From the NCBI GenBank assembly GCA_020848735.1, contig JADLHO010000080.1, positions 62,001 to 126,000 on the forward strand: DNA of 64,000 bases, read 5' to 3'. Source of the DNA: Planctomycetota bacterium. GTDB taxonomy: Bacteria > Planctomycetota > UBA1135 > UBA2386. A program made the translations under genes and the position numbers. The notes below the pieces were generated by a model. The model was given only the letters and a program-made list of their open reading frames with translations, ran no database searches and was not told the DNA's origin. Shown here in pieces: positions 50,943 through 60,656 of the stretch (the first letter of the stretch is position 1; each line of letters begins with the position of its first letter).

Positions 50943-53405
50943 TCACCTGCCGACGGCGAGCGCGCCGTGGCCAGGTTCCCGACCGGATTGCTGCACGAGC
51001 GGCAGTTCGATCGACACCGTGCAGCCGGACTCGCGGCCGTTGCGGGCCCGGATCCGCCCCCCGCATGCCACGACGATGCGCTGCGACAGGGCGAGGCCGA
51101 GACCCCGACTGCCCACGCGGCTCGCCGCCGGCGAGGCGCGACCCGTGCTCGCGCCGAGCAACGCGAGCGCCTCGTCGTCGAGCGGCGGGCCGTCGTCTTG
51201 GATCTCGACCATCACGAACGCACCACGCCACACGCTGGCGACGTGCAGATGGCCGTGCCCATCGCGCGGCAGCCGCTGGCTCGCATGCAGGATCACGCTC
51301 AGGAGCACCTGCCCCAGCTGCGACTCGTTCAGGGCGACGGCCGGCGTGTCGGCGAGCGCCGTCGTGACGCTCGCCCGAGGACGGAGCTCGCCCTGCGCCA
51401 CGCGCAGCGCGGAGCCGAGGACCGCCTTCAGATCCGCATGGCCGGAGCCCGTCCCTTCGCCGCGCGAGAACACGCCGAGATCCCGCACGATGCCGCGCAG
51501 GCGCAGTGCCGAATCCCGGGCATCCGCGAGTCCGCGTCGCAGCTCTCCGGCGTCCCCGCCGGACCTCGTGTCGGAGAGCCCGGTGGCGTCCTCGATCGCG
51601 AGTTCGAGGTTCGCGAGCACCGTCGCCAGCGGGTTGTTCAGCTCGTGCACCACGGTCGCCGCGATCGAACCGATCGTCGCGAGACGATCGGCCACGACCA
51701 ACTGCTGCCGAGCACGGAGCTGCTCGGTGACGTCCCTGCCGATCACGAGGGTGAGCGTCTCGCGGTCGACCTCGAGCCTCGACGACGAGAGCGCGAGCAC
51801 CACGCGTGAACCGTCCGGACGCGCCGCCTCGACGAGAGGGCCGAGCGGGTCACCGTCGGGCAATGCGACGAGGAGCTCCGCGATCGTGCGTCCCACGAGC
51901 TGATCGGGGCTCGCGTCGAACAGCGCGGCGAAGCGTCGATTCACCTCGCGGAGTCGCCCATCCAAACCGTGCACCGCGATGGCGTCGTTGGCGTGCTCCA
52001 TCAGGGTGCGCCGGCGGGACTCGGATGCCGCGAGGCGGCCGAAGGCGCGCTCGAGCTCCACGGCCTGCACCAGTTGGATGCCGACCGCGCGGAGGAACGC
52101 GGTGCGTTCCGGTGCCAGCCAATCGGCGCGCTCGCCGAAGGCCGCGATCACCCCGAACTCCTCGTCGGCGCGGTGGATCGGGACGAGCTCGGCCGTCAGC
52201 CGCCCCAGCTCGGTGGCCCCGCCGCGCAGCTCCGGAACGGCGGCGATGCAGGGCGTCCGGCGGCGAAGCGCCGCCTGGAGGAGCTCGGGTCGTCCACCGA
52301 AGTCGTGCAGCGCATCGCGCATCGCGTCGTCGAAGCCCACGGCGTGTCGCAGCACGAGCTCGCCCTCCGCGTTGCGCAGGAACAGCGCGCCTTGCCGGAC
52401 GCCGGCGGCATCGAGTGCCGCCGCGAACACGTCGCGGATGCCGAGGTCCATGCCGCCATCGCCCGTGAGGGCGACGACCATCCCGGAGAGAAGGGCGAGC
52501 TGGGCTTCGAACAACGCGTCCCGCCGTTCCAGGGAGGCGAGGCGCGCATGGGAGCGGGTGACCTCCAGACGTACCACCGCCGCGTGCCGACGCGCGAAGT
52601 CGAGCGCGGTCAACGGCGGCGAGCGCGGCGCGCCGACGCGCACGACCGTCGCCAGGGCGAGCGCCAGCGCGTCGGCGTCGCGATCGTCGACGATCAGGCC
52701 ATGCGCGCCCACCGCGCGCACGAAGGCCTGTGCGATCGGGTCGATCGGGCGCGTGGCGAGCAGCACGAGCGGCGGCAGCCCCGGCGCGGCCTGCAGACTC
52801 AGCTCGTGCGCGATGGTGAAGCCGTCGCGATCCCCCTGCCAGAGCGCACACAGGATGGCATCGACCGGCGGCTGCATCCGGTGTCCCGGCCGGAACTCGT
52901 CGACCGCCGTGAGCCGCAGTCCCACCGGTGCGAGCCGCGCGGCGAGCGACGCCGCGCGCGGGCGGTCGGTGTCGATCAGCAGCACGTGACGACACGCCGC
53001 GATCGGGTCGTCGCCGTCGCCCGTACCACGCGTCGGCGGCACGAGTGCGGTGATCGTCGCGAGGAGGCGGGACGGCTCGATCGGCTTCAGGTGGATGGCG
53101 TCGAGCACCACGCCCCGCTGGCTCAGGTCCTGCAGGCGCCCGAGGAAGCCCGACAACGCGACGATCGGCATCCGGATGCCCGGGAACCGTTGGCGCAATC
53201 GATGCGCCAGATCGACGCCGTCGCCGTCGGGCAGGACGAGGTCGAGCAACACGAGATCCGGCAACTCGCTCGCGACCGCTTCGAGCGTGCTGCGCACGTC
53301 ACCGGCCTCGCGCACCACGTAGCCCTCGCACTCGAGCGCGAGCCGGAGCATGCGCCGCGCGACCGGATTGTCCTCCACCACGAGCACGCAGCGGCTCCGC
53401 TTCAC
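50943..53405 (-). CDS. Hybrid histidine kinase: receiver, degenerate receiver-like, GAF-like, PAS, HisKA, HATPase
   Basis: The product is 820 aa from a GTG at 53405 overlapping the stop of the response regulator. The receiver domain is at residues 5-120 with Asp55 in 'LVLLDLVLPDG' and Lys in 'HLKPI'. A second region (about 145-270) has the shape of a receiver but no recognisable phosphorylation Asp. A GAF-like region (about 325-460) has 'AGVRQGALFLRNAEGELVLR'. A PAS domain starts near 465 ('TLMEHANDAIAVHGLDG'). HisKA has 'IAATVVHELNNPLATVLANL' with the phospho-His in VVHELNN. The HATPase ends with 'GLGLALSQRIVVACGG'. No membrane segments. The last gene of a three-gene signalling operon. Confidence 0.9.
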   Translation of the reverse strand: MKRSRCVLVVEDNPVARRMLRLALECEGYVVREAGDVRSTLEAVASELPDLVLLDLVLPDGDGVDLAHRLRQRFPGIRMPIVALSGFLGRLQDLSQRGVVLDAIHLKPIEPSRLLATITALVPPTRGTGDGDDPIAACRHVLLIDTDRPRAASLAARLAPVGLRLTAVDEFRPGHRMQPPVDAILCALWQGDRDGFTIAHELSLQAAPGLPPLVLLATRPIDPIAQAFVRAVGAHGLIVDDRDADALALALATVVRVGAPRSPPLTALDFARRHAAVVRLEVTRSHARLASLERRDALFEAQLALLSGMVVALTGDGGMDLGIRDVFAAALDAAGVRQGALFLRNAEGELVLRHAVGFDDAMRDALHDFGGRPELLQAALRRRTPCIAAVPELRGGATELGRLTAELVPIHRADEEFGVIAAFGERADWLAPERTAFLRAVGIQLVQAVELERAFGRLAASESRRRTLMEHANDAIAVHGLDGRLREVNRRFAALFDASPDQLVGRTIAELLVALPDGDPLGPLVEAARPDGSRVVLALSSSRLEVDRETLTLVIGRDVTEQLRARQQLVVADRLATIGSIAATVVHELNNPLATVLANLELAIEDATGLSDTRSGGDAGELRRGLADARDSALRLRGIVRDLGVFSRGEGTGSGHADLKAVLGSALRVAQGELRPRASVTTALADTPAVALNESQLGQVLLSVILHASQRLPRDGHGHLHVASVWRGAFVMVEIQDDGPPLDDEALALLGASTGRASPAASRVGSRGLGLALSQRIVVACGGRIRARNGRESGCTVSIELPLVQQSGREPGHGALAVGR

Positions 53406-53812
53406 GTGGGCTCTCCCGTCTCCTCGTTCCCCGCACCGGCACTCCCGTGCAGGAGGCGTGCGATCGTCTCGAGCAGCCGATCGATGTCCATCGGCTTCGC
53501 GACGTAGCCATCGCACCCGGCTGCGAACGCGCGAGCCTCGTCGTCCTTCATCGCATTGGCCGTCAACGCGAGGATCGGCACGTCGGCGAAGCGCGCATCG
53601 GCCTTCAGCAGACGCGTCAGCGTCAGGCCATCCATCCCGGGGAGCTGGACATCCATGAGGACGAGCTGCGGTCGGTGCGCCGAGATCTGTCCGAGCGCAC
53701 TCTCCGCGTCGATTGCCGTGTGCACGGAATACCCCTCCGACTCCAGCAGGAGCCGTGCGAGCCGCAGGTTCTGCGGATGGTCGTCGACGATCAGGATGGT
53801 CTCGCCGCTCAT
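53402..53812 (-). CDS. Single-domain response regulator (CheY/DivK-like)
   Basis: The product is 136 aa. ATG 53812 overlaps the upstream kinase's stop codon. It is one receiver domain with the acid pocket Asp10/Asp11 ('ILIVDDHPQNL'), phosphorylation site Asp54 ('LVLMDVQLPGMDG'), Thr in 'ILALTANAM' and Lys in 'VAKPMD'. There is no output domain, so it relays phosphate or regulates by protein contact. Both flanking kinases overlap it, which makes a phosphorelay between them likely. Confidence 0.95.
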   Translation of the reverse strand: MSGETILIVDDHPQNLRLARLLLESEGYSVHTAIDAESALGQISAHRPQLVLMDVQLPGMDGLTLTRLLKADARFADVPILALTANAMKDDEARAFAAGCDGYVAKPMDIDRLLETIARLLHGSAGAGNEETGEPT

Positions 53813-55287
53813 GGCCGTCGCTCCGCCTCTCCCGCGCCCTGGCGATGGATCCTCGGCAGCACCGCGATGAACGTGCTGCCGCATCCCGGTGCGCTCCGCA
53901 CCCCGACACTCCCGCCCTGCGCTTCGACGATGCGCTTCGTGAGGGCCAGGCCGAGTCCGGCACCCTGATGACGCTTGGCCGTTCCGGCGTCGAGCTGCTG
54001 CAACGCCACGAAGAGCTTCTCGAGATCGCCCGTCGCGATCCCCACCCCGGTGTCCTCGACCTCGACCCGGAACGCCTGCTCGGACTCCGCCGTGACGCGC
54101 ACGCAGACCCGACCTTCCTGCGGGGTGAACTTGATCGCGTTCGACAGGTAGTTGAGCAGCACCTGCTTGAAGCGACGCGGATCGATCTCGACGGTGCCGA
54201 GCCCCTGGTCGGCGAGCACCGCGAGCTCGATCCGCTTGCTCTCGGCCATGCCGCGCACGATGTCCCGTGCCTCCGCGACCACGCTCACGGGGTCGACGCG
54301 CTCGGGCCGGAACTCCAGATGGCCCGACTCCACCTTCACGAGATCGAGCACGTCGTTGATCAGCTCCAGCAGATGGCGCGCGCTCCCGAGGATGTCGCTG
54401 AGGCACTCCTGATGGCGTGGTGGCGTCGGCCCGAGCTTGCCGCGCACCAGCAGCTCCGCGAAGCCGATGATCGAGTTCAGCGGCGTCCGCAGCTCGTGCG
54501 ACATGTTGGCGAGGAACTCCGACTTGTGGCGATTCGCCTCCTGCATCCGCTGTTCGAGGCGTCGCCGTTCGGTGACGTCCCGGATGGCGGCCGTCACGAG
54601 CAGCCCGCTCGACGAGTGCATCGGCGCGAGGCTGATCTCCGCCGGGAACTCCGTGCCATCGCGACGCACGGCATGGAGCTCCCGACCCATTCCCATCGGG
54701 CGAGGCTTCGGATTCTCACCGTACGAGGCGCGTTGTCGCGGATGCAGATCGCGCAGTCGCGGTGGCACGAGCACCTCCACCGTCTGCCCGAGCAACTCGG
54801 TTCGCGCGTAACCGAAGAGCCGCTCGAGCTGGCGGTTGACGAACCGCACGCGGCCCTCGACATCCACGATCACCATCGCATCGGGTGCTGCCTCGAGCAG
54901 CTCGCGGAAGTCGATCGCCGGCGTCCCCGTGGCGAGGGCCCCGAATCGCAACGCCCCGTCGCCGAATCTCAGGACGACCAGCTCCTCCGCGACGCCTCGG
55001 AGCGACTCGAGCCGCGACAATGCGGAATCGAGATCACGCAGGGCGTCGACTGCGGCCTCGCCGTCCGCGTGCGGCGGCTTCAGACCCGCGATGGTGTGGC
55101 CGCGCGCTTCCGCCTCCTGGACTCCGAACAGCTCGCTGGCCGCCGCACTCCATTGGTCGACGCGCCCTCCCACGCCGGTGACGAAGTACGTGTCCATGGC
55201 GAAGGGCGGGAACGCCGTCGCCACGGCGCGCGGATTGTCGCGCGAGGGGCCGCCAGGTTCGCCACCGTGCTCTGATCCGTTCGTCAT
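53809..55287 (-). CDS. Cytoplasmic PAS-PAS histidine kinase
   Basis: The product is 492 aa from ATG 55287, the first Met before 'YFVTGVGGRVDQWSAAASEL', a PAS-like domain (about 20-130). A second, clearer PAS (about 132-250) has 'APDAMVIVDVEGRVRFVNRQ', followed by a PAC segment. HisKA has 'FLANMSHELRTPLNSIIGFA'. The HATPase has 'LLNYLSNAIKFTPQEG', 'VEDTGVGIATGDL' and 'GLGLALTKRIVEAQGG'. It is the first gene of the operon with the response regulator and the large hybrid kinase. It is divergent from the EAL gene. The signal is unknown. Confidence 0.94.
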   Translation of the reverse strand: MTNGSEHGGEPGGPSRDNPRAVATAFPPFAMDTYFVTGVGGRVDQWSAAASELFGVQEAEARGHTIAGLKPPHADGEAAVDALRDLDSALSRLESLRGVAEELVVLRFGDGALRFGALATGTPAIDFRELLEAAPDAMVIVDVEGRVRFVNRQLERLFGYARTELLGQTVEVLVPPRLRDLHPRQRASYGENPKPRPMGMGRELHAVRRDGTEFPAEISLAPMHSSSGLLVTAAIRDVTERRRLEQRMQEANRHKSEFLANMSHELRTPLNSIIGFAELLVRGKLGPTPPRHQECLSDILGSARHLLELINDVLDLVKVESGHLEFRPERVDPVSVVAEARDIVRGMAESKRIELAVLADQGLGTVEIDPRRFKQVLLNYLSNAIKFTPQEGRVCVRVTAESEQAFRVEVEDTGVGIATGDLEKLFVALQQLDAGTAKRHQGAGLGLALTKRIVEAQGGSVGVRSAPGCGSTFIAVLPRIHRQGAGEAERRP

Positions 55288-55488
55288 GCTCGCGAGCGCC
55301 TCCGACTCGAGCTTGGTTGCCTGCAGCAACCGTCGCCGCACGCGCCGCGACGATAACGGGTTCGTGCGCGAGCCTGGGCCACGCAAACGCGGCTCCTGAG
55401 AGTCGTGATCGCACGAGTTCACGAACCCGCGGTGGTTCCTGCGATGACGAGCGATGTCATCGCTCGACGTATCATCGCGCCGCTCACC

Positions 55489-56652
55489 ATGCACGACGCA
55501 ACGCACGCGACCTTGGTGCTCGTCGCCGAAGACGACGCCACGTTGCTGAGCGCGCTGGCCCGCGCTCTTCGCCACGACGGACACGAAGTCGTGTGCGCTC
55601 CCGACGGCGCGCGTGCGGCGAAGGCCATCGACGACCACGACTTCGATGTCGTCCTCAGCGACATCGCGATGCCCGGCCTCGAAGGCACCGAGTTGTTGGC
55701 CTACGTGCGCGCGCGCGACCCGGACCTGCCCGTGATCCTGATGACGGGAGCCCCGAGCGTGTCGACCGCGGTCACCGCGGTGGAGCGCGGGGCCCTGCGC
55801 TATCTCATCAAGCCCATCGCGATCGAGGAGCTGCGTGCCCTGGTCCGCCACGCGGTCGGGATCCGGGGCATGGCGCGGATCCGTCGCCGCCTGGTCGAAT
55901 CCGCGACCCGCGACGGCGCGGGCGGCGCCGACCTCGCTGCCGACCACGCCCGCTTCCAGGATTGCCTGAACTCGCTGTCCGTCGCGTTCCAGCCGATCGT
56001 CGCCTGGCGCGAGCGGAAGGTCGTCGCGCACGAGGCGCTCCTCCGCTCGAACACCTCGGCCCTGCCCGATCCGGGCGCGGTGCTCGCGGCGGCCGAACGC
56101 CTGGGCCGGCTCGGTGAGCTCGGCGCGCGCGTGAGGGAGCTCGCGGCCACCCCGTGGTGCGAGGGCCGGGCCTTCGGGCTCCTCTACGTCAATCTCCACC
56201 CGCGTGACCTCTTCGACGACGCGTTGCTCGATCGCACGACGCCACTCGCCACGATCGCGGACCGGGTCGTCCTCGAGGTCACGGAGCGCGCCTCGCTCGA
56301 CGGTCTCGGGGACCTCCGCGGCCGCATCGCCGCGCTGAGGTTCCTCGGCTATCGGATCGCGCTCGACGATCTGGGCGCGGGCTACTCGGGTCTCGCGAAC
56401 CTCGTGCTGCTCGCCCCCGAGGTCGTGAAGCTCGACCGCTCCCTCGTGTCCGACGTCGACCGCGAGCCGAGCAAACAGGCCCTCGTGCGTTCGATGGTCG
56501 GAGCCGCTCGCGAGATGTGCATGACCCTCGTCGCGGAGTGCATCGAGCGCGTCGGGGAGCGGGACGCGCTCGACGCCGCGTCTCGAGACGCCCGCGACGG
56601 GCACACGCACTGCGCGACTGTCATGCGACCTGGACTCCGCTCCTCTGCATGA
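55489..56652 (+). CDS. Response regulator with EAL (cyclic-di-GMP phosphodiesterase) domain, degenerate C-terminus
   Basis: The product is 387 aa from ATG 55489; in-frame ATGs at 55444 and 55405 would add unrelated sequence. The receiver covers residues 8-120: 'LVAEDDATLL', Asp in 'VVLSDIAMPG', Thr in 'ILMTGAPS', Lys in 'LIKPI'. The EAL domain (about 155-375) has 'VAFQPIVAWRERKVVAHEAL' (the EAL glutamate), 'LYVNLHP', 'VLEVTERAS', 'ALDDLGAGYSGLANL', 'VVKLDRSLV' and 'TLVAECIERVG' in order, so most metal ligands are present. The last region, normally with a Q-G-Y/F and R-P motif, is replaced by 'RDGHTHCATVMRPG', which may reduce activity. Confidence 0.85.
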   Translation: MHDATHATLVLVAEDDATLLSALARALRHDGHEVVCAPDGARAAKAIDDHDFDVVLSDIAMPGLEGTELLAYVRARDPDLPVILMTGAPSVSTAVTAVERGALRYLIKPIAIEELRALVRHAVGIRGMARIRRRLVESATRDGAGGADLAADHARFQDCLNSLSVAFQPIVAWRERKVVAHEALLRSNTSALPDPGAVLAAAERLGRLGELGARVRELAATPWCEGRAFGLLYVNLHPRDLFDDALLDRTTPLATIADRVVLEVTERASLDGLGDLRGRIAALRFLGYRIALDDLGAGYSGLANLVLLAPEVVKLDRSLVSDVDREPSKQALVRSMVGAAREMCMTLVAECIERVGERDALDAASRDARDGHTHCATVMRPGLRSSA

Positions 56653-56787
56653 CGTGATCGCGACACGGATTCCGTGAGGCACGCGGCCGGGTTCGGACGC
56701 TCTCGCGAAGGGCAGGGACCTCGCGCGTGCCCAGGCGTGCGTCCGCACGCCCGCGCGAGGCCGACCCGCATCCCGCGATCCGCCGCC

Positions 56788-59676
56788 ATGCGCAACCGCC
56801 AACGTCGCTCCTCCCTCGTTCCGCTCGTCGTCCCCCTCGCGTGTGCCGCCGCGCTCGGCATTGCGCCCGCCGCCCACGCGCAGCTGGGGCTCTTCTCGCG
56901 CGCCGGCCTGCAGCCGATCCCATTCGGCACCGGAGCCGCGCTCGAGCTCGGCTCCATCGCGAGCGGTGCCCGCGGCATCGCGCTGCGCTTCCGTCACGAC
57001 GCGGAGCACGGCGTCGCGATGAGCTCGATCGGCCATCGCGGCACGCGGGGCGATGGCACCGTCGCCGTCTGGGAGTATTCGACCGAGGCTCCCGCCGGTG
57101 AATCCTCCGCGCTGTGGAACGCGGTGCTGCGACCCGTGGGAAGCGCGACGACCCTGTCGCTCTCGAGCTCCGACGCCGACCAGTGCCAGGTCTTCGTCGA
57201 CGTGCCGGGCGACACGCGCCGCGCGCTGTTCGTGTGGACGGGCGCACAGCTGCCGGACCCGGCCGCGGAGTCGGCCTTCCGCATGGAGCTGCTCGTCGAA
57301 CTCGACCCCCTGCGACCGTGGCGGGTCACGTGGCAGAGCCGCATGGGCCGCGTCTCACGACCGGCCTGCCCGAACCTCTACACGCTCGACGAGGTGCGCG
57401 CGCCCATCGTGTGGGTGAAAGCCCCGGGGACCGGCGACTTCGAACGCCTCCTGGTGCCGATCGCGGGCGCGACGCTGGTCCCCGCCGCCAACCTGCCGCT
57501 GCGCATCTGGCAGGTGGTGGGCTACGACGCGGTGTTCGAACATCCGGCGCGCCAGCAACAGCTGCAGTTCAGCGCCCTCTACTCGGGCACGAACGTGTCG
57601 ATCCCGAACGGTGACACGGTGCTCTCGCCCTGGCGCAAGGCCCTCTACTTCACGACCGAGGATGCCGAGGGTCACTACAAGCAGTTCCAGCACAAGGTCG
57701 TCGCCGACGGCCCCACGCTGACCTACCGCTGGGCGCCCGTCTACTTCCCGACCTACGGCCTCTCGCCCACGCGCAACTTCCATTTCGCGAGCTACCCGGT
57801 CGCCTTCGAGGCGATCGAGGCCGCGACGGACTCGTACTGGTACGACTGCACGACGACCTACCGCCGCTTCGTCGACGCGCGGATGGGGCTCACGCGCATC
57901 ACCTCGCCCGCATACGCGCTCAATCGCGACTTCGTGCGCGCCTCACCGTTCGTCGCGAACTCGGTCGTCGATCCGGTGCCGGCGCTCCCGGCGTCGCAGA
58001 TCTTCCCGCTCTACACCGCGAACGCGCTGCGTCTCCAACGCCAGTTCCGCGGCGCCGACGGCCGCACCCTGCCGACCTTCATGGAGTGGCAGCAATGGCT
58101 GAAGGGTGATCCGCTCGATTCCCCGTTCGACCGCCCGCCGCAGGACCCGATCGGGCCCGACTTCAACCCACGCCCCTATTCGGGCGCGACCGAAGCGTTC
58201 CAGGAACCCCCCGCCCATGTGCTCGCCGAGATCGAGCGCGCGCACGGCCTCGGCATCAACACGACGGTCTACACGCTGCCCGTGCTGATGAATCGGAACG
58301 ACTGGCCGGGCTTCCGCGACGAATGGCTGCTCCGCACGCGCGAGGGTGCCTATGCACCGGTCGCCGAGTCCGCGACCGGCAACGTCATCGACTACGGCGC
58401 CTGGGGCGTTCCGCTGTGGATGGCCGGGGTCTTCTACGACGACGTCTTCGACACCGCGCCGAAGCTCGGCGGAGTCTTCCTCGACGTCATCTCCGGCGGC
58501 GGGGCGAGCCTGCGCTACCCCGCGCGTCCCGAGTTCCTCTTCGAGTTCCGTCGCTACCACGGCGGCACCGCGTTCGTGCGCGGGACGCAGCGGCTCTTCG
58601 ATCTCCTGCGGTTGCGCGTCGCCGCCGGCAAGCCGACCACGGTGCACCCCGACGTCCCCTTCCTCCCGACGGAGACCGTGCAGGAGTACCTCGCCGGGCG
58701 CTTCGACTTCGCGCAGCAGGGGCTGAAGGACGTGCCCATGCAGATGCAGCTCGGCAACGTGTACGACGCTCTCGTCGGTGTCCCGAACTTCGCGCCGGAG
58801 GCGCAGAATCCGTCGCCACCGCTGTGGAACGCCGTCTATCACGAGTGGGCACGGGCGGAAGGCCTGACGACGGTGCTCGGCGTGCGCGCGGTGAACGTGT
58901 TCCTCGGCGGCGGCCAGGACAACCCGCTCTACCCCGGGGTCGACTGGAACACCTGGGCCGCCTACCAGCGCATGGTGCACGCGTTGTGGTGGTTCCAGGG
59001 CATGAAGCCGACCTCGTTCCAGTACCTGCAGAGCCTCGAGCCGTGGAACCTGCTCGTCGATGGCCCGGCGGACAGCGTGACCGTGCGCGATCCGCACGTG
59101 CTCCAGCAGTCGCAGCTCGTCGCGTTCCTCACGCGCCTGCATCACGCGCTCGACCGCGAGGGCGAGGCCGGTCGCTTCCTGAGCGGCGGTCGACTCGAAC
59201 GCCCGCTGCAGACGCCCTGGGCCTTCGATCCCTTCCTCGTGACGCAGAGCCTGAACCCCGGTGCCGTGCAGGAGCAGTTCTGCGATCCGGCGAAGCCCGG
59301 CGTCTTCCACTTCTACGAGAACTTCTTCTCGAAGCTGCCCTACCCGATCCCGCACGTCTTCCACGCCGTCTGGCGTGACGTGCAGAGCGGGGATCTCGCG
59401 CTCGTCTTCGTGAACTGGTCGGACGGCATCGCGGCCTGGGACGGCCTCTTCGACCCGCGCCTCTACGACGGCTTCGGCGGCGGCGCCTTCACCGTGTCGG
59501 GGATCGCTCCGGACGGCGCCGGCACGACCGAGTACTTCGTCGGTGCCGGCAGCGGCCCGACGCGGCTCGGCTGGAACCCGGCGGTCGCCGGTCTGCCGCT
59601 CCGCCATCACGACGATGCGGCACCGTCGTACATGCCGGCGCGCAGCGTGCAGGTCTTCGTCGTGCGCCCGCAGTGA
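56788..59676 (+). CDS. Large secreted glycoside-hydrolase-like protein (DUF6259-like)
   Basis: The product is 962 aa. ATG 56788 gives a signal peptide (about 1-32, with 'LACAAALGIAPAAHAQ'). The first 350 residues look like beta-sandwich domains. From about residue 395 a barrel-like part has 'TFMEWQQWLKGDPLDSPFDR', then 'LAEIERAHGLGINTTVYTLP', 'LGGVFLDVISGGGASLRYPA' and 'WWFQGMKPTSFQYLQSLEPW', with strand-end Asp/Glu residues as in TIM-barrel glycosidases of the alpha-galactosidase / DUF6259 kind. The C-terminal 150 residues are beta-rich. It is secreted and likely acts on a polysaccharide. I cannot name catalytic residues. It differs in sequence from the one at 457. Confidence 0.58.
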   Translation: MRNRQRRSSLVPLVVPLACAAALGIAPAAHAQLGLFSRAGLQPIPFGTGAALELGSIASGARGIALRFRHDAEHGVAMSSIGHRGTRGDGTVAVWEYSTEAPAGESSALWNAVLRPVGSATTLSLSSSDADQCQVFVDVPGDTRRALFVWTGAQLPDPAAESAFRMELLVELDPLRPWRVTWQSRMGRVSRPACPNLYTLDEVRAPIVWVKAPGTGDFERLLVPIAGATLVPAANLPLRIWQVVGYDAVFEHPARQQQLQFSALYSGTNVSIPNGDTVLSPWRKALYFTTEDAEGHYKQFQHKVVADGPTLTYRWAPVYFPTYGLSPTRNFHFASYPVAFEAIEAATDSYWYDCTTTYRRFVDARMGLTRITSPAYALNRDFVRASPFVANSVVDPVPALPASQIFPLYTANALRLQRQFRGADGRTLPTFMEWQQWLKGDPLDSPFDRPPQDPIGPDFNPRPYSGATEAFQEPPAHVLAEIERAHGLGINTTVYTLPVLMNRNDWPGFRDEWLLRTREGAYAPVAESATGNVIDYGAWGVPLWMAGVFYDDVFDTAPKLGGVFLDVISGGGASLRYPARPEFLFEFRRYHGGTAFVRGTQRLFDLLRLRVAAGKPTTVHPDVPFLPTETVQEYLAGRFDFAQQGLKDVPMQMQLGNVYDALVGVPNFAPEAQNPSPPLWNAVYHEWARAEGLTTVLGVRAVNVFLGGGQDNPLYPGVDWNTWAAYQRMVHALWWFQGMKPTSFQYLQSLEPWNLLVDGPADSVTVRDPHVLQQSQLVAFLTRLHHALDREGEAGRFLSGGRLERPLQTPWAFDPFLVTQSLNPGAVQEQFCDPAKPGVFHFYENFFSKLPYPIPHVFHAVWRDVQSGDLALVFVNWSDGIAAWDGLFDPRLYDGFGGGAFTVSGIAPDGAGTTEYFVGAGSGPTRLGWNPAVAGLPLRHHDDAAPSYMPARSVQVFVVRPQ

Positions 59677-59730
59677 AGGGTCGCTCGGCCTTGCGGCGCG
59701 GGTCGGATGCTTCCACGATCCGACGCCGCG

Positions 59731-60060
59731 ATGCACTGGCTCCTCCTCGTCCTCGCCGGTCTCCTCGAGTGCGCGTGGGCCATCGGCCTCAAGCTGTCGG
59801 AGGGCTTCACGCGACCCTGGGTCTCGACCTTCACCGTGCTCGCGATCGCCGCGAGCATGCTGCTGCTCGGCCTCGCGGCACGCAGCCTGCCGATCGGCAC
59901 CGCCTATGCTGTCTGGGTGGGGATCGGCAGCGTCGGCGCGGCGATCCTCGGCATCGTGCTCCTCGGCGAGCCGGCGAACCCCGCGCGCCTCGCCTGCCTG
60001 GCACTCCTCGTGCTCGCCATCGTCGGTCTCAAGCTGACGACGCCGGATGCTGCGACGTGA
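59731..60060 (+). CDS. sugE: SMR family exporter of the SugE/Gdx (guanidinium) type
   Basis: The product is 109 aa from ATG 59731, with four membrane helices. Features distinguishing Gdx/SugE from multidrug SMR proteins are present: the start 'MHWLLLVLAGLLECAWAIGL' with the essential Glu13, followed by 'KLSEGFTRPW', and 'SLPIGTAYAVWVGIGSVGAA' with GIVLLGEPANPAR. Gdx proteins export guanidinium in exchange for protons. A 7-bp hairpin (59702-59724, gtcggat/atccgac) lies before the start, but I could not recognise a guanidine riboswitch, so regulation is open. Confidence 0.92.
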   Translation: MHWLLLVLAGLLECAWAIGLKLSEGFTRPWVSTFTVLAIAASMLLLGLAARSLPIGTAYAVWVGIGSVGAAILGIVLLGEPANPARLACLALLVLAIVGLKLTTPDAAT

Positions 60061-60100
60061 CGGATCGCGGGGCGCGGCGTAGAGTCCGCCCCGGCCTCCG

Positions 60101-60508
60101 ATGCTCGTCTTCCGTCGCACCCTCGTCGCCCTGATCGCGGTGATGCTCCTCCTGAGCACGCGGCCGGGCTTCGACTGCGGTGCCGGCTGTGCGAGCGCGG
60201 AGCCCGGGGACCACGCGATCCGCTGCTGCTGTTGTGAGACGGCGGATGCCGACGCTTCCCCGCGCGCCGACGAGGGTTCGGCCTGCGCCTGCGATTGCGA
60301 CGGCCCCCGCGACGCGGAGCCCGCTCCGCCGCGCGAGCTCGAAGGCCTGCCGCTGCTCGGCTCGCCGGCCGAGGGCGAGCCGCTGCCGCTTCCCGAAGCG
60401 GCAGCGACGCCGGTGGCGAGCGCGCGCGACGCAGGGTCGGCTAAGCCCGGCCCGGCGCTGCTGCCCGGCCGCTCGCGGCAGTCGGTGCTCTCGATCTGGC
60501 GATCGTGA
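60101..60508 (+). CDS. Small exported cysteine-rich protein, unknown
   Basis: The product is 135 aa from ATG 60101. A signal-like or anchor segment (about 6-20, 'TLVALIAVMLLLS') is followed by a stretch of nine to ten cysteines in 45 residues, as 'DCGAGCASAE', 'IRCCCCETAD' and 'ACACDCDGP', with many Asp/Glu. The remainder is Pro/Ala-rich and probably disordered. It stands 148 bases before the CusB-like gene on the same strand. Clustered cysteines in an exported protein next to a copper/silver efflux system suggest metal binding, but I do not recognise a family. The gene call itself is moderately sure. Confidence 0.55.
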   Translation: MLVFRRTLVALIAVMLLLSTRPGFDCGAGCASAEPGDHAIRCCCCETADADASPRADEGSACACDCDGPRDAEPAPPRELEGLPLLGSPAEGEPLPLPEAAATPVASARDAGSAKPGPALLPGRSRQSVLSIWRS

Positions 60509-60656
60509 CGCGACGGGACGGGGACGGTCTGTACCGAGCGCAGCGGGCGAACCGCACACGCTGACGCGCACGGCGACCGCGACCCGTCCGACCTGACGTG
60601 ACCGCGCCCCGGCGTGGTCGTCCCCACTCGTCCCGTCGCCTCACGTACCGATTCCC

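Noticed and set aside
59677-59730. Guanidine riboswitch before the SugE/Gdx gene
   Set aside because: Only 54 bases are available. One 7-bp hairpin with an acga in its large loop is present, but neither the paired ACGR hairpins of the mini-ykkC type nor another class can be formed.
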